Shown piece by piece: positions 47,601 to 54,732 of a DNA stretch of 64,000 bases (the first letter of the stretch is position 1; every line of letters starts with the position of its first letter). The notes beneath the pieces were generated by a model that saw only the letters and a list, made by a program, of their open reading frames with translations, had not been told where the DNA came from and did no database searches. Source of the stretch: Nyssa sinensis (lineage: Eukaryota; Streptophyta; Magnoliopsida; Cornales; Nyssaceae); the NCBI GenBank assembly GCA_008638375.1, contig CM018033.1:13235380-13299379 (forward strand). Reading direction: 5' to 3'. The position numbers and the translations under genes are program-made.

Positions 47601-50600
47601 AGCCGATGCTATTTTTGCAAGAATAATGAGGAGAGGGTAGATCACGTCCTCATCCATTGCCATGTTCCCTGGAGTTGCTGGAACCTTATTATAGAGTTGT
47701 TTGGTTTTTCCTGGGTTATGCCAGGCTCAGTCAAAGACCTCTTACTGGCTTGGGAAGGATGCAGACTGCCTTTAGAGATCAAGAGGATTTGGAGACTGGC
47801 CCCAATTTGCCTCATGTGGTGTGTATGGAATGAAAGGAACAATAGGGTTTTCGAAGACCGGGAACTCTCTATTCCTTTCCTTAAAGATGCTTTTTTGCGC
47901 TTATTTTTTTTTTGGGACCAAAGAGGCTTTTCCTGTAAATGTCTCTTCTTTTGTAGATTTTTTGGGTTCTCTTAGCCATATGTAATCTTTTGGGGCTTTT
48001 GCCCTTGTAGCCCTTCTTGGGCTCATTTATATAATATACATCTCTTACTTATCAAAAAAAAAAACAGACCAGTAGTCAATCAAGAATCTCTCTGCCCCTC
48101 ACACCTCTCTTCTCCTCTTTTTCTCTGTAGACTGTCTCTGGTCTCTCCCTTCTTGACATTGTCTTGGAATCCTTCATCTTAATCCCTGCTGGTAAAGTCC
48201 ATCTTTCGTTTAATATTCACTTTTGTTGAATATCTTTCCTGACATCTCTCACCCACATTCTAGTAGTTGGAGCATCCTTAGTATTTTTTGATAGATAAAT
48301 CACACACACACACTTTGCCCCTTAAGGGGACTTGAACTAAGCTGGAGCTTGTTGGTAGTTGGAGCATCCTTAGTAACGGATGGAAAGGGAAAAATATGGT
48401 ATTTTATATGTACAAGGAGGAATTCGGCATAGAAAATTGAGTACAAAAATGCTCATGCCGGTGTATCTGAGATAATATGAATATTGGCCTGAAATTTAGG
48501 ATTAAAAATACAACGTTTGTATGTTATTTATCGTATATTTTAAAATAATCGTTAATTTGATCTTATTTTTATATTTTTCCGAAACATATTATCAACAATC
48601 TATTTATATGTTTGTCTTAAGCTTAAACAGCTGTTAGTTTTTTTTTTTTCTCCTTTTCTTTACTTTTTTTTTTTCTGAAAATATTTATATGTTGAATAAA
48701 CTATACAGTCTATTGAATTAATCTACAGTATTTATTGTAAATTTGGTTTCTTTGTTACCATGGGGTGAATTTTTAATTTGTCTGTTATTCCTTCTAGCAC
48801 AGGTATTGAAAGAACACTCTGATGAAGTCTGGGTTTTGCGCTTTTCACATAACGGGAAATACTTAGCCTCATCATCCCGTGATCAATCAGCAATTATATG
48901 GGAGGTACATTGAGTTCTTTAACCATTGAATATGAAATAATCAAACATGTACTGGTTGGCTCCATGTTCCTCTGTAACTCTTTGGCATTTCTTTATTTAA
49001 TGAGGTTTACTTGTGTTTCTGTTTCTAGGATCATATATGAGTACCTGGAAGCATTGTTTTGTAGTTATTATTTTTTTCCTATGCTTCAGCTGCTGCTGCT
49101 GCTTTGTCATTGGCATTGTCTTCTTCTTCGCATATATTCACAGCATCGGCTGGCATTTTATTGTTGTTTCTTCATCCCTCCAGTAGTTTGTATATGCTTG
49201 AGAACATTTTTTTCAACTAAATTTCAACTTATTTTTTTTTTTAAATCCTTTAATCAAAATCTTCGAATAGTGTTAATGCCAGTTGTCTTTGATGTCATGG
49301 ATTCTTGATCGTCTTACACAAAGTCAAACCATAACTATTATGTAATTTAAATCATACATTTCTGGGCTCCTAATTACTATGAACCATGCTGTCCCATGTT
49401 TCTGTAAATCAAGGCATGTGAAAGTATTTTTATTTGTTTTATTACATTGATTAAAGTACATGTTTAATAACTTAGTGCACTTTTGTGAGACCTCAATTAC
49501 TCTCTAGGTTTAATGGAATGAGCTCTAAAAGTATGTTGAAAATTTGTGAAGCTTTAAAATGCCAGCTCAGAAGTTTAAATTTTTAAAATTATCTTGCTGT
49601 GCACATGGCTGTCAAACTAAAGATTGGAGTCCCGCTTATAACGAGTCTACTTTAACTAACTTTTTAAGTAGGTCACATCATTCTGATTGGTTAATTTAAA
49701 GCTTTGATGGTAGAGGTAAAAGAACTCCTTAAAAATTTCTAAATAAAAATAGAAGGAAACATGTTTTCTTAGTGCAATTATTATTATTATTTCGATTACT
49801 GTTGTTATTAAAAATAAACTTCCACTAAAGAACGGAGACTGCAATGTTGGTAAATTAATCGAAAGTGTCTCAGAAGTTATGGAGTGTTCAGTTGATTCTA
49901 CCAAAGAGACTTGTCAAAAGGGAAAAAAGAAATTGTTGAAATCCAAGGGCGCGACCAATTGGATAGTTGGGAATGCCTGGCAGAGGTTGAGTTTAAGGAG
50001 TTCTTGTTGGATTCTGAGTTTCGAGTACTGTGTTATGAGATTTGTGTGTCATAACTTTTCTCCTATAAATTACTCTCCATTGCCTCTTCATCCCTAATGT
50101 AAATCTTTTTTTACAGGTTAATGTGAATGGTAGTGTGTCCTTGAAGCATAGATTGTCCTGTCACCAGAAACCTGTCTCCCATGTTTGTTGGAGTCCTGAT
50201 GACCATCAGCTCCTCACCTGTGGAGTGGAGGAGGCTGTCAGACTCTGGGATGTTTCTTCTGGTGAATGCCTCCATGTTTATGAGAAAGATGGTCTAGGTT
50301 TGTTATCCTGTGCATGGTCTCCCGATGGGAAATGGATATTATCTGGCATTACCGACAAAAGCATCTGCATGTGGGATTTGGATGGGAAAGAGCTGGAGTG
50401 TTGGAAGGGGCAGCGAACTCTTAGGATCTCGGATTTAGAAGTGACAAGTGATGGCAAGCGAATCATTACTATTTGTAGAGAATCTGCAATACTATTATTT
50501 AATTGGGAAACGAAAACTGAGAAATTTATCGAGGAGGATCAAACAATAACTTCATTCTTGTTATCCGGGGATGATAAGTTCTTGCTGGTTAGTCTTCTGA

Positions 50601-53600
50601 ACCAAGAAATCCATCTTTGGAACATAGAGGATGATATAAAGCTCATTGCCAAGTACAAAGGTCACAAACGTTCTCGGTTCGTTGTTAGATGTTGTTTTGG
50701 TGGACTTGAGCAAGCATTTGTGGCTAGTGGCAGTGAGGACTCTCAGGTATGTGTATAGATATTTTCTTCCAACTTCTTTGTAGATTGATATAAATTCACC
50801 TCAGTGGAAGGCTCTCCCTGCCTAAGTTAAGTAAACCTGTAGTTCTTTTCCATGTTGAAATGATTTACATGGTTCACAAATCATTTGTGCAAGAACTTTT
50901 TTTTTCCTTCTTTTTTTGTGACTTATTTGGTGTAACACAAAGAAATGATTTCCATTGATGTTTGATGGCTCTAGTACAAATGCTGCCACATAGGTGCGTT
51001 CCAGTTACTCGATCATATAAATATATGGAATATGGATCGATCTGTCAAACACTTCAATTATTTTCACATCAATTGTTATGCCGTTCTTAGTTACTAGTTG
51101 AAGTTTCACCTTTTTTATTTTCCCTTTTTTTTGATAAATATTATAGGGATATCAATTATATAATTTTCTTAAAAACTTTTGAGCAAGCATGTCTATGTAA
51201 TGTCAATTCTCATAATTAACTTATGGATTGTCTGTAAATGTACATTCCACAAGCTCAGACTGTTGTTCATAATAACTTTTGTAAAATATAACACTTGAAG
51301 ATTGAATGTTATGAAGAGTTCAGTTATTATATTATCAAATAAAGAAACAAAATTTAGTACATCTATCATGCTTTAAGAATAACATTGAGATACTTGTAAA
51401 TAAAAGATTTTGATCCCATGGAAGAAGATTAGTAATTTCTGAAACTATTACATGTGAAAGTATTTTTTTTTTTTTATCAGAGCAACTTCCAGTTTTATGT
51501 GATTTATTTTACATGGATCATTAATTTCCATAGCAGAACTTTTAGTTTTAACATAAATCCACTTCATCTTGTTTTAGTCATCACTAAAACAAGAATTTGA
51601 TTATGATTAAAAATCTTCACCCTGGCCCCTAAAAAAATTAAAATAAAAATAATAAATAGAAAGAGAAATTGAATAGATGGAATTTGAGAGAAATATGCTG
51701 ATAGGCATAAGGGTGTATTTGTGAAAATTTTATTTACATAGGGCTAATTATATAGTGTGTATATATATATATATATATATTGTGTTTGTGTTTGTATCTA
51801 TAGTTATTATTTGTTCTTTTGTCTTTTCTTTTGATACTTTAGCTTGTTTTTATTTATTGTACCCTTTTAGTAATTAGTGTAAAAGAGTAAAGGTATATGT
51901 AAATTTGAGACCCACCATATATAGATCTAAAAACATTTAGCAAGATAAAAAATGTTAGAGGAATAAAAAGAATGTGTCATGCAAAAGTATGCACAACAAA
52001 AATTTGAGAGACGTCAACTTCTTGTTATGATTAATATGTATATATATTCTGAGGCCAGGGACAGAATTTTTGGAAAATGTTTAGCGACGCTTTTGAGTCT
52101 GCCACTCTTGGGCTGCCTTTTCTTGTGAGTGTTTTTTTTTTTTTTTTGGTGGTGGGCCTCACCTTAGTAGCTTCTAAACAGATTGTTACCTCCTAACTTT
52201 CTGTTGGATGGACATATTTAGCAAGGATCAAAATATCGTTTCGATGTATAGTTTCGGTCTGTCTAGAAACGGAAATGTTTCGGAAACATAATGGAAACGG
52301 AGAAAAAATTGAAAACATGTGGAAACATAATTTAAAATTTATTTATTTATACAAATAAGCCTATTTATTGAATATTTGTGCATGTTTAAGGCATATACAT
52401 CATATTCATGATAAATGATACTAATTCAAGATAAATGACATAATAGATATATACTATGTAATATCCACGAATTAGATAAGTTGACATAAGTTACATATAA
52501 AATAAAAAGTAAAACAAATAGCGATTTAAACCTATTATAATTAATAACTTAGTAGTAAAATAGTTGTTTCTCTACACTTTATTTCCTCTACGACTTTTCT
52601 ATTATTTTAGGAAAAATAATAGAAATATATCTTCTTGTAATTTTGAGTCTTAATCCTTGAAAAATAAATGGATATTATTTTTTACTAACTTCTAGAATTA
52701 TTATTGATATAAAAGAAATATTTCTTCTAATTCGATATGTTTCCATTAGTTTCGGTATGTTTCATGGAAACATGTGAATTTCGATATTCTACTAGTGTTT
52801 CGTTTCGGTTCGGTTCTCTGAGAACGTTTCGCCTGTTTCAATGGAAAAGAAACGAAACTTTGATCCTTGATATTGAGTATCACACCAGGGGGATCAAAAT
52901 CTCAAACATTGAAGCCATTTTCCTGCTTGGAATTTTGATCATGCAATAATTCCAAACACAATTCCAGAAAATAGCTTCCCCAAAGTGCCATGGCATGGGC
53001 CCTTGATACACGAGCTTTTTTCTCTGCAGCATTTATATCAGTTAAAATATTGAGGGATATATGAACTTAAGCTGCATTCACCATATTTCATAGCCCTTGG
53101 GGAAATTGTTTATATAGCTGATGCAATGCAAATGACACATTGATCTGGATTATTCACTTAGAGCTTGATATGTGCATATATTACAAAATTTCAGCCAAAG
53201 AGGTAGGTAAGCATTGCTGATTCCAGTTGGAGAATAGGTGAGAATTTTGAAGTTAGTTTAAAGAAGTGATGTTTCTATTTGATTCAAAATGGCAACCATT
53301 TATGGCTTCCATTTGGGTATTATAAAGTTCATGAATACAACTGTCATCTTGGGAAGATTGATTTAATAATTTTTTACTACATTTTTAGGTGTACATTTGG
53401 CAAAGAAGCTCAGGGGAGCTGATAGAGGCATTATCGGGTCATTCTGGAGCTGTTAACTGTGTTAGCTGGAATCCGGCAAACCCTCACATGTTGGCATCAG
53501 CCAGTGATGACCGTACAATTCGCATATGGGGCTTAAATCAGTTAAAGATGAAGAAGAGCAAGGGGGGGATACACAGCAATGGGGTCCACTATTGCAATGG

Positions 53601-53610
53601 AGGAAGTTAA
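22859..53610 (+). CDS. WDR26: WDR26-like LisH-CTLH-WD40 protein (spliced, 4 coding exons, 583 aa)
   Basis: Exons 22859-23656, 48803-48904, 50117-50746 and 53389-53610 join in phase 0 with GT-AG sites and give 583 residues, close to the ~590 I recall for the Arabidopsis homologue. The start ATG ([16 protein letters not shown]) is the first in-frame Met after an in-frame TGA at 22844. A LisH motif lies at about residues 64-95 ([30 protein letters not shown]), a CTLH region at about 103-160, and WD40 repeats from about 268 to the end ([50 protein letters not shown]). WDR26 proteins are orthologous to yeast Gid7 and belong to the CTLH/GID ubiquitin ligase; the LisH-CTLH part mediates oligomerisation and the propeller binds partners, in cytoplasm and nucleus. 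All exon frames are intact. The odd feature is intron 1 of about 25 kb. That the gene is transcribed across it is inference. Confidence 0.93.
24060..24090. repeat. (TA)n followed by poly(T)
   Basis: A TA dinucleotide run followed by about fourteen T, close to the start of intron 1. Confidence 0.8.
24411..24568 (+). mobile_element. tRNA-derived SINE, 158 bp
   Basis: Flanked by a 17-bp direct repeat, TACATAATATCACA(A/G)GG, at 24394-24410 and 24569-24585 with one mismatch. The body has A-box-like (GTTGCTCAGTGCAATG) and B-box-like (GGAGTTAGAGTATG) segments and the Au-type phrases GCAGCCACTTTGTGCAAAAA and GGTCTACCCCTCCTAG. It is nearly the same length as the SINE at 14527 but diverged from it. 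Confidence 0.82.
24602..24829. repeat. Tandem duplication, 114-bp unit, two copies
   Basis: GAATATTCCACTTTTATC at 24602 recurs at 24716, and the two copies differ at only a few positions. It abuts, and probably belongs to, the LTR-derived edge of copia remnant 1. Confidence 0.9.
24907..26167 (-). pseudogene. Copia 1 reverse transcriptase and RNase H, decayed
   Basis: 26167-25919 shows the RT core ([38 protein letters not shown]). After a single in-frame TGA, the catalytic motif reads LHVDDRII in place of YVDD, then [20 protein letters not shown] (25912-25553). The RNase H C-terminus is at 25149-24907 ([21 protein letters not shown]). Stops and frameshifts are present between the blocks. Confidence 0.87.
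24931..24947. repeat. Poly(C) run, 17 bases
   Basis: Seventeen consecutive C at the place where the copia polypurine tract (G-rich on the - strand) is expected, so it probably arose by expansion of that tract. Confidence 0.85.
26400..27709 (-). pseudogene. Copia 1 integrase and pol linker, decayed
   Basis: 27709-27524 has the GAG-pre-integrase segment ([31 protein letters not shown]). 27490-27128 has the catalytic core with [15 protein letters not shown] (for RSDxGGEY) and [15 protein letters not shown]. 26653-26450 carries the integrase-RT linker ([13 protein letters not shown]). Catalytic residues are partly lost. Confidence 0.82.
27751..28217 (-). pseudogene. Copia 1 protease region, decayed
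   Basis: 28217-27900 contains [14 protein letters not shown] where copia proteases read WI(I/F)DSGASxHMT. The catalytic aspartate is replaced by tyrosine. The following LSNVYHVP-like region is frame-broken. Confidence 0.72.
28405..28530. repeat. GATGAACA-rich degenerate tandem array
   Basis: Repeated GATGAACAATGTTGATGAATAGT-like words in roughly 35-bp units. A complementary-sense array (CATTGTTCATCA-like words) follows the primer site at 30850-30950, so it is probably a leader feature of related retroelements. The open frame 28544-28242 on the - strand simply reads through it. Confidence 0.65.
28690..29225. other. Unassigned DNA
   Basis: No coding frame or recognisable element between copia remnant 1 and the dispersed repeat at 29230. 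Confidence 0.35.
29230..29545 (+). repeat. Dispersed repeat, copy A
   Basis: Shares long runs with 41495-41790 in the same orientation, e.g. GCATGGCTATGGTGTGG / GTATGGCTATGGTGTGG, CTTTAATGGGATT, AAGTGTGC-TCGAA and GACTTTGGTCCT / TACTTTGGTCCT. By eye the two copies agree at roughly 70% of positions. The parent element is not identified. Confidence 0.7.
29546..30283. other. AT-rich DNA, probably partly an LTR
   Basis: The right end (CTTGTGCACCCTCTTCC...CATCA) directly precedes a primer-binding-site-like sequence, so the stretch before 30284 may be the 3' part of an old LTR on the + strand. The LTR start could not be found. Confidence 0.35.
30295..30813. mobile_element. Mutator-like MITE, 519 bp
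   Basis: Bounded by a perfect 9-bp direct repeat ATTGGTATT (30286-30294 and 30814-30822), the target length of Mutator-like elements. The termini are inverted: ATGAAGCACAGACAC at the left, and the complement of the right end reads AAGAAGCATAGATAC. Subterminal CGTGTCC/GGACACG words are abundant at both ends. There is no transposase. Confidence 0.83.
30816..31480 (+). mobile_element. LTR-retrotransposon leader remnant with tRNA-Met primer site
   Basis: TTGGTATTAGAGGTC at 30815-30829 resembles the TTGGTATCAGAGGTC primer site. It is followed by a CATCATTGTT-rich leader and, near 31370, a frame reading EDQEWR then, after a stop, [14 protein letters not shown]. The MITE above is inserted exactly in this primer site. 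No pol survives. Confidence 0.55.
31481..32318. other. Unassigned AT-rich DNA with poly(C) run
   Basis: No gene visible. Contains 21 consecutive C at 32124-32144 followed by GCCCGG, and a G-rich patch (GTGTGGGGTGGGGCGGGG) near 31818. Confidence 0.6.
32319..32519 (-). repeat. 3' LTR of copia 2
   Basis: Directly preceded by GGAAC and followed by CCCTCCCTCAAACTC, the complement of the polypurine tract. Contains a - strand TATA-like CTATAAAGG near 32430. Confidence 0.92.
32520..32534 (-). other. Polypurine tract of copia 2
   Basis: The - strand reads GAGTTTGAGGGAGGG immediately before the LTR, the usual copia arrangement. Confidence 0.8.
32533..33966 (-). pseudogene. Copia 2 reverse transcriptase and RNase H, frameshifted
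   Basis: 33738-33472 holds [18 protein letters not shown] and [15 protein letters not shown]. After a frameshift the catalytic [11 protein letters not shown] is read at about 33495-33460. 33219-32533 is a largely open RNase H block: [47 protein letters not shown], and the closing [15 protein letters not shown] and [10 protein letters not shown]. It converts element RNA to DNA in intact copies; here at least two frameshifts separate the parts. Confidence 0.92.
33970..35657 (-). pseudogene. Copia 2 GAG-pre-integrase and integrase, frameshifted
   Basis: 35657-34671 is open and contains [34 protein letters not shown], then the integrase core. HSNVWD replaces the usual HSDVWG, so the first catalytic aspartate is asparagine; RCDLGGEY and [11 protein letters not shown] follow. 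34861-34418 and 34683-33970 continue the C-terminal part ([20 protein letters not shown]) and linker ([19 protein letters not shown]) in other frames. Confidence 0.9.
35640..36701 (-). pseudogene. Copia 2 gag and protease, decayed
   Basis: Starts at the ATG at 36701 with [20 protein letters not shown], then [18 protein letters not shown], typical of copia Gag. A zinc-knuckle relic CSFCREKGH followed by a stop and KAQCP lies near 35980. The protease site near 35690 reads [12 protein letters not shown], where WVFDSGAxHHMT is expected, so the catalytic aspartate is asparagine. Several stops break the frame. Confidence 0.83.
37366..37377 (-). other. Primer-binding site of copia 2
   Basis: The - strand reads TGGTATCAGAGC, abutting the LTR at 37378. 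Confidence 0.92.
37378..37573 (-). repeat. 5' LTR of copia 2
   Basis: Partner of 32319-32519; followed by the GGAAC duplication. Confidence 0.92.
37791..37815 (-). other. G-quadruplex-prone tract
   Basis: Runs of five C separated by A or G on the + strand. The - strand therefore has four closely spaced G-runs, a canonical quadruplex pattern. It lies just upstream of the AP2/ERF relic. Confidence 0.65.
37847..38179 (+). pseudogene. AP2/ERF-domain pseudogene fragment with internal duplication
   Basis: The frame contains [39 protein letters not shown] and [12 protein letters not shown]. This closely resembles the ERF consensus [49 protein letters not shown] proteins bind GCC-box promoters. Upstream, the YRGVR-equivalent segment ERHYKGL is present twice as a 42-bp tandem duplication (37847-37888 and 37889-37930). 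A run of 17 G replaces the RPWGK region. No activation domain, promoter or full-length frame is visible, so this is a broken fragment, possibly captured by a mobile element. Confidence 0.8.
37930..37946. repeat. Poly(G) run, 17 bases
   Basis: Seventeen consecutive G inside the AP2/ERF relic, at the position of the conserved PWGK motif. Confidence 0.9.
38200..39279. other. AT-rich DNA, nothing recognised
   Basis: Contains TATATA-rich and TGTGTG-rich stretches and repeated AAATTTATATATAGATTTGT-like words near 38540-38600. No gene or element boundary could be defined. Confidence 0.4.
39280..40566 (+). mobile_element. 5'-truncated L1-type LINE, ORF2 3' half only
   Basis: Frame-broken matches to the ORF2 C-terminus: [18 protein letters not shown] near 39305, [10 protein letters not shown] and [15 protein letters not shown] near 39540-39610, a [10 protein letters not shown] block near 39735, and the zinc-binding tail [19 protein letters not shown] near 40140. 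These parallel 46680-47720 of the larger LINE but are clearly diverged. It ends in an A-rich tail (CTTGCAAAAAAAAAA) near 40550. The 5' truncation is typical of LINE insertion. No clean target duplication was found. Confidence 0.83.
40567..41494. other. Unassigned DNA
   Basis: No convincing coding frame. A C-rich patch lies at 40770-40815. A ~37-bp segment around 41132-41168 (CCACATAGGTGCGTTCCAGT) recurs around 50969-51005 in intron 3. Confidence 0.4.
41495..41790 (+). repeat. Dispersed repeat, copy B
   Basis: Diverged copy of 29230-29545 in the same orientation. The two are about 12.3 kb apart within the same intron. Confidence 0.7.
42026..44320 (+). pseudogene. LINE ORF1, DUF4283-like nucleic-acid-binding protein, frameshifted
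   Basis: 42026-42319 is the N-terminal part ([19 protein letters not shown]). 42133-42930 is the main DUF4283-like domain ([53 protein letters not shown]). 42917-43231 gives the domain end ([19 protein letters not shown]). 43277-44320 is a long, low-complexity, Gln/Ser/Glu-rich C-terminal part of 347 codons. The segments lie in different frames, so at least two or three indels have broken the gene. In intact elements this protein coats LINE RNA. Confidence 0.82.
44334..47975 (+). pseudogene. LINE ORF2, endonuclease-reverse transcriptase, lightly damaged
   Basis: 44334-45791 is open and carries an apparently complete apurinic-type endonuclease ([53 protein letters not shown]) plus the RT lead-in ([19 protein letters not shown]). 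RT follows with [29 protein letters not shown] and the catalytic [11 protein letters not shown] at about 46400. The C-terminus has a zinc-binding CYFC...HVLIHC at about 47610-47665. Single-base insertions near 45786, 46006 and 46255 each shift the frame by one, and a TGA at 47323-47325 stands where a Trp codon is likely. ORF2 nicks target DNA and primes reverse transcription there. Confidence 0.93.
48284..48354 (-). mobile_element. 5'-truncated SINE, 71 bp, with 21-bp target duplication
   Basis: A perfect 21-bp direct repeat (48263-48283 and 48355-48375, beginning GTAGTTGGAGC) flanks it. On the - strand the insert reads a B-box-like AGTTCAAGTCCCC, a GTGTGTGTG run and a tail TTTATCTATCAAAAAA. 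The tail matches the TTATCAAAAAA end of the LINE about 220 bp away. Confidence 0.8.
48803..48904 (+). CDS. WDR26: WDR26-like coding exon 2 (residues 267-300)
   Basis: Encodes the first WD40 blades ([28 protein letters not shown]) in exactly 34 codons. Acceptor AG at 48801-48802; donor GAG|GTACAT at 48905. Confidence 0.93.
48905..50116 (+). other. Intron 2, 1212 bp
   Basis: GTACAT...TTTTTTTACAG borders. T-rich with no recognisable insertion. The frame at 48898-49308 is an intron read-through. Confidence 0.85.
50117..50746 (+). CDS. WDR26: WDR26-like coding exon 3 (residues 301-510)
   Basis: 210 codons covering most of the propeller: [86 protein letters not shown]. Donor CAG|GTATGT at 50747 is strong. 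Confidence 0.95.
50747..53388 (+). other. Intron 3, 2642 bp
   Basis: GTATGT...TTTTTAG borders. Contains a (TA)n run near 51758-51780 and a hAT-like MITE at 52222-52869. Confidence 0.85.
52222..52869. mobile_element. hAT-like MITE, 648 bp
   Basis: Termini are inverted: CAAGGATCAAAATATCGTTTC on the left, and the complement of the right end reads CAAGGATCAAAGTTTCGTTTC. Flanking 8-mers ATATTTAG (52214-52221) and ATATTGAG (52870-52877) match at 7 of 8, consistent with an 8-bp hAT duplication. Internal GTTTCGG/CCGAAAC words are frequent near both ends. No transposase. Confidence 0.78.
53389..53610 (+). CDS. WDR26: WDR26-like coding exon 4 (residues 511-583)
   Basis: Starts GTG TAC ATT TGG ([15 protein letters not shown]) after a TTTTTAG acceptor and ends IRIWGLN...[10 protein letters not shown] with TAA at 53608. 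It closes the propeller; the short Ser/Asn-rich tail resembles other plant WDR26 proteins. Confidence 0.94.
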   Translation: MYIWQRSSGELIEALSGHSGAVNCVSWNPANPHMLASASDDRTIRIWGLNQLKMKKSKGGIHSNGVHYCNGGS

Positions 53611-53739
53611 AAGATTAGGACGAGGAAGTAAGCATGGAATCTTTACACACCATTGCTTGTGTGTAAATACCTTTTACTTTCATATCAAGCAGAACATTCA
53701 TAACAAACTAAGCATGTTTACTGTGCATCACACCCTGAT

Positions 53740-53745
53740 AATAAA
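53740..53745 (+). terminator. Candidate polyadenylation signal of WDR26-like gene
   Basis: AATAAA about 130 bp after the stop codon, in an AT-rich 3' UTR-like context. The actual cleavage site is not known from sequence alone. Confidence 0.45.
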
Positions 53746-53779
53746 TTATATGCAATCGGCCTGAATTTCTGATCATATA

Positions 53780-54662
53780 TGCATTTTAGGGTAGTGTTGT
53801 AGTTATTTCTGTGTAATTCAGTGATTTTAATTTTCTGGTGACCCATTCAGCAATTTCTTTCTATTTCTATTCTATTTAACATGTTGATTTTTCTGTTAAG
53901 TTGTGGTTATAAACTTTGACCTTATTTGAGCTATAGAGGTTGTAGGGTGGGGGAACGATGTCCTTTTTTCCCAGGTTCTTTGAAGTCTTCAAGGAAGACT
54001 AAAAACTGGAAAAAATGAATGAATCCTTGGGTGGGTTGGTTGGTCATACAAGTTTGCCCGATAGTCGTTAACTTTACAAGGCCATGTCGTCCATAATTTG
54101 CGGACTCCCATCTCATAACTACACTTGCAACTGTACATTTGTTTGGGGATTTCACATTGGTAAGAAGCTGCGAGGTTAGGGATGGAAGTCTATGGCTTAG
54201 AAAGTTGGTGTGATCGAGTATAGAATAGAGGTTTGTCCAAGGCAATATCGGATCATACCCAATGTACACGGTTTATTTTGAGTTTTTACTCCTTCCCTTA
54301 ATTTTAAACCCTCAAACTCTGAAGTAAGTTCCCAAGTTTTTCAAAGTTCCAGAAGGCGTAGTTAAGCATAAAAATAAAAAGGGTAATTGTAAATACTCAA
54401 TGTACATAGTACGTACACGGGTTGAGTCATACCTAATTTTGGAAGAAACTCGTAAATTGTATATCACTTGTTATTACGAGTCAAATGTTGAATTTTGGCT
54501 TCCATGTATATCTTAAAATTTTGCAAGTTACGTAGGGTTGGCTATTAAAGTTACTCCTTCAATCTTTACGTCCAAACCTATTAGAGAGCAAAGATTAGAG
54601 AGAGATAGTATACTATATTTTACAATCACATTACGCAAATTACATATTTGCGTATTTATTTT

Positions 54663-54732
<70 letters not shown>

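Larger units (their letters stand above)
41836..48062 (+). mobile_element. Near-full-length L1-type LINE retrotransposon
   Basis: Flanked by a perfect 14-bp duplication AACAGACCAGTAGT at 41822-41835 and 48063-48076, and ends in TTATC plus an A-run. It has a 5' UTR of about 190 bp, an ORF1 with DUF4283-like features and an ORF2 with endonuclease, reverse transcriptase and zinc-binding tail. ORF2 starts 13 bases after ORF1 ends. Only a few single-base insertions and one nonsense codon break ORF2. It is inserted in the sense orientation in intron 1. Confidence 0.95.
23657..48802 (+). other. Intron 1 of WDR26-like gene, 25,146 bp
   Basis: Donor GTTAGA at 23657; acceptor CTAGCACAG at 48794-48802. 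Most of its length is transposon-derived: a SINE, copia remnant 1, a Mutator-like MITE, an LTR-element relic, copia element 2, two LINEs and a truncated SINE, plus an AP2/ERF pseudogene. Both LINEs lie in sense and both copia elements in antisense to the gene. Confidence 0.85.
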
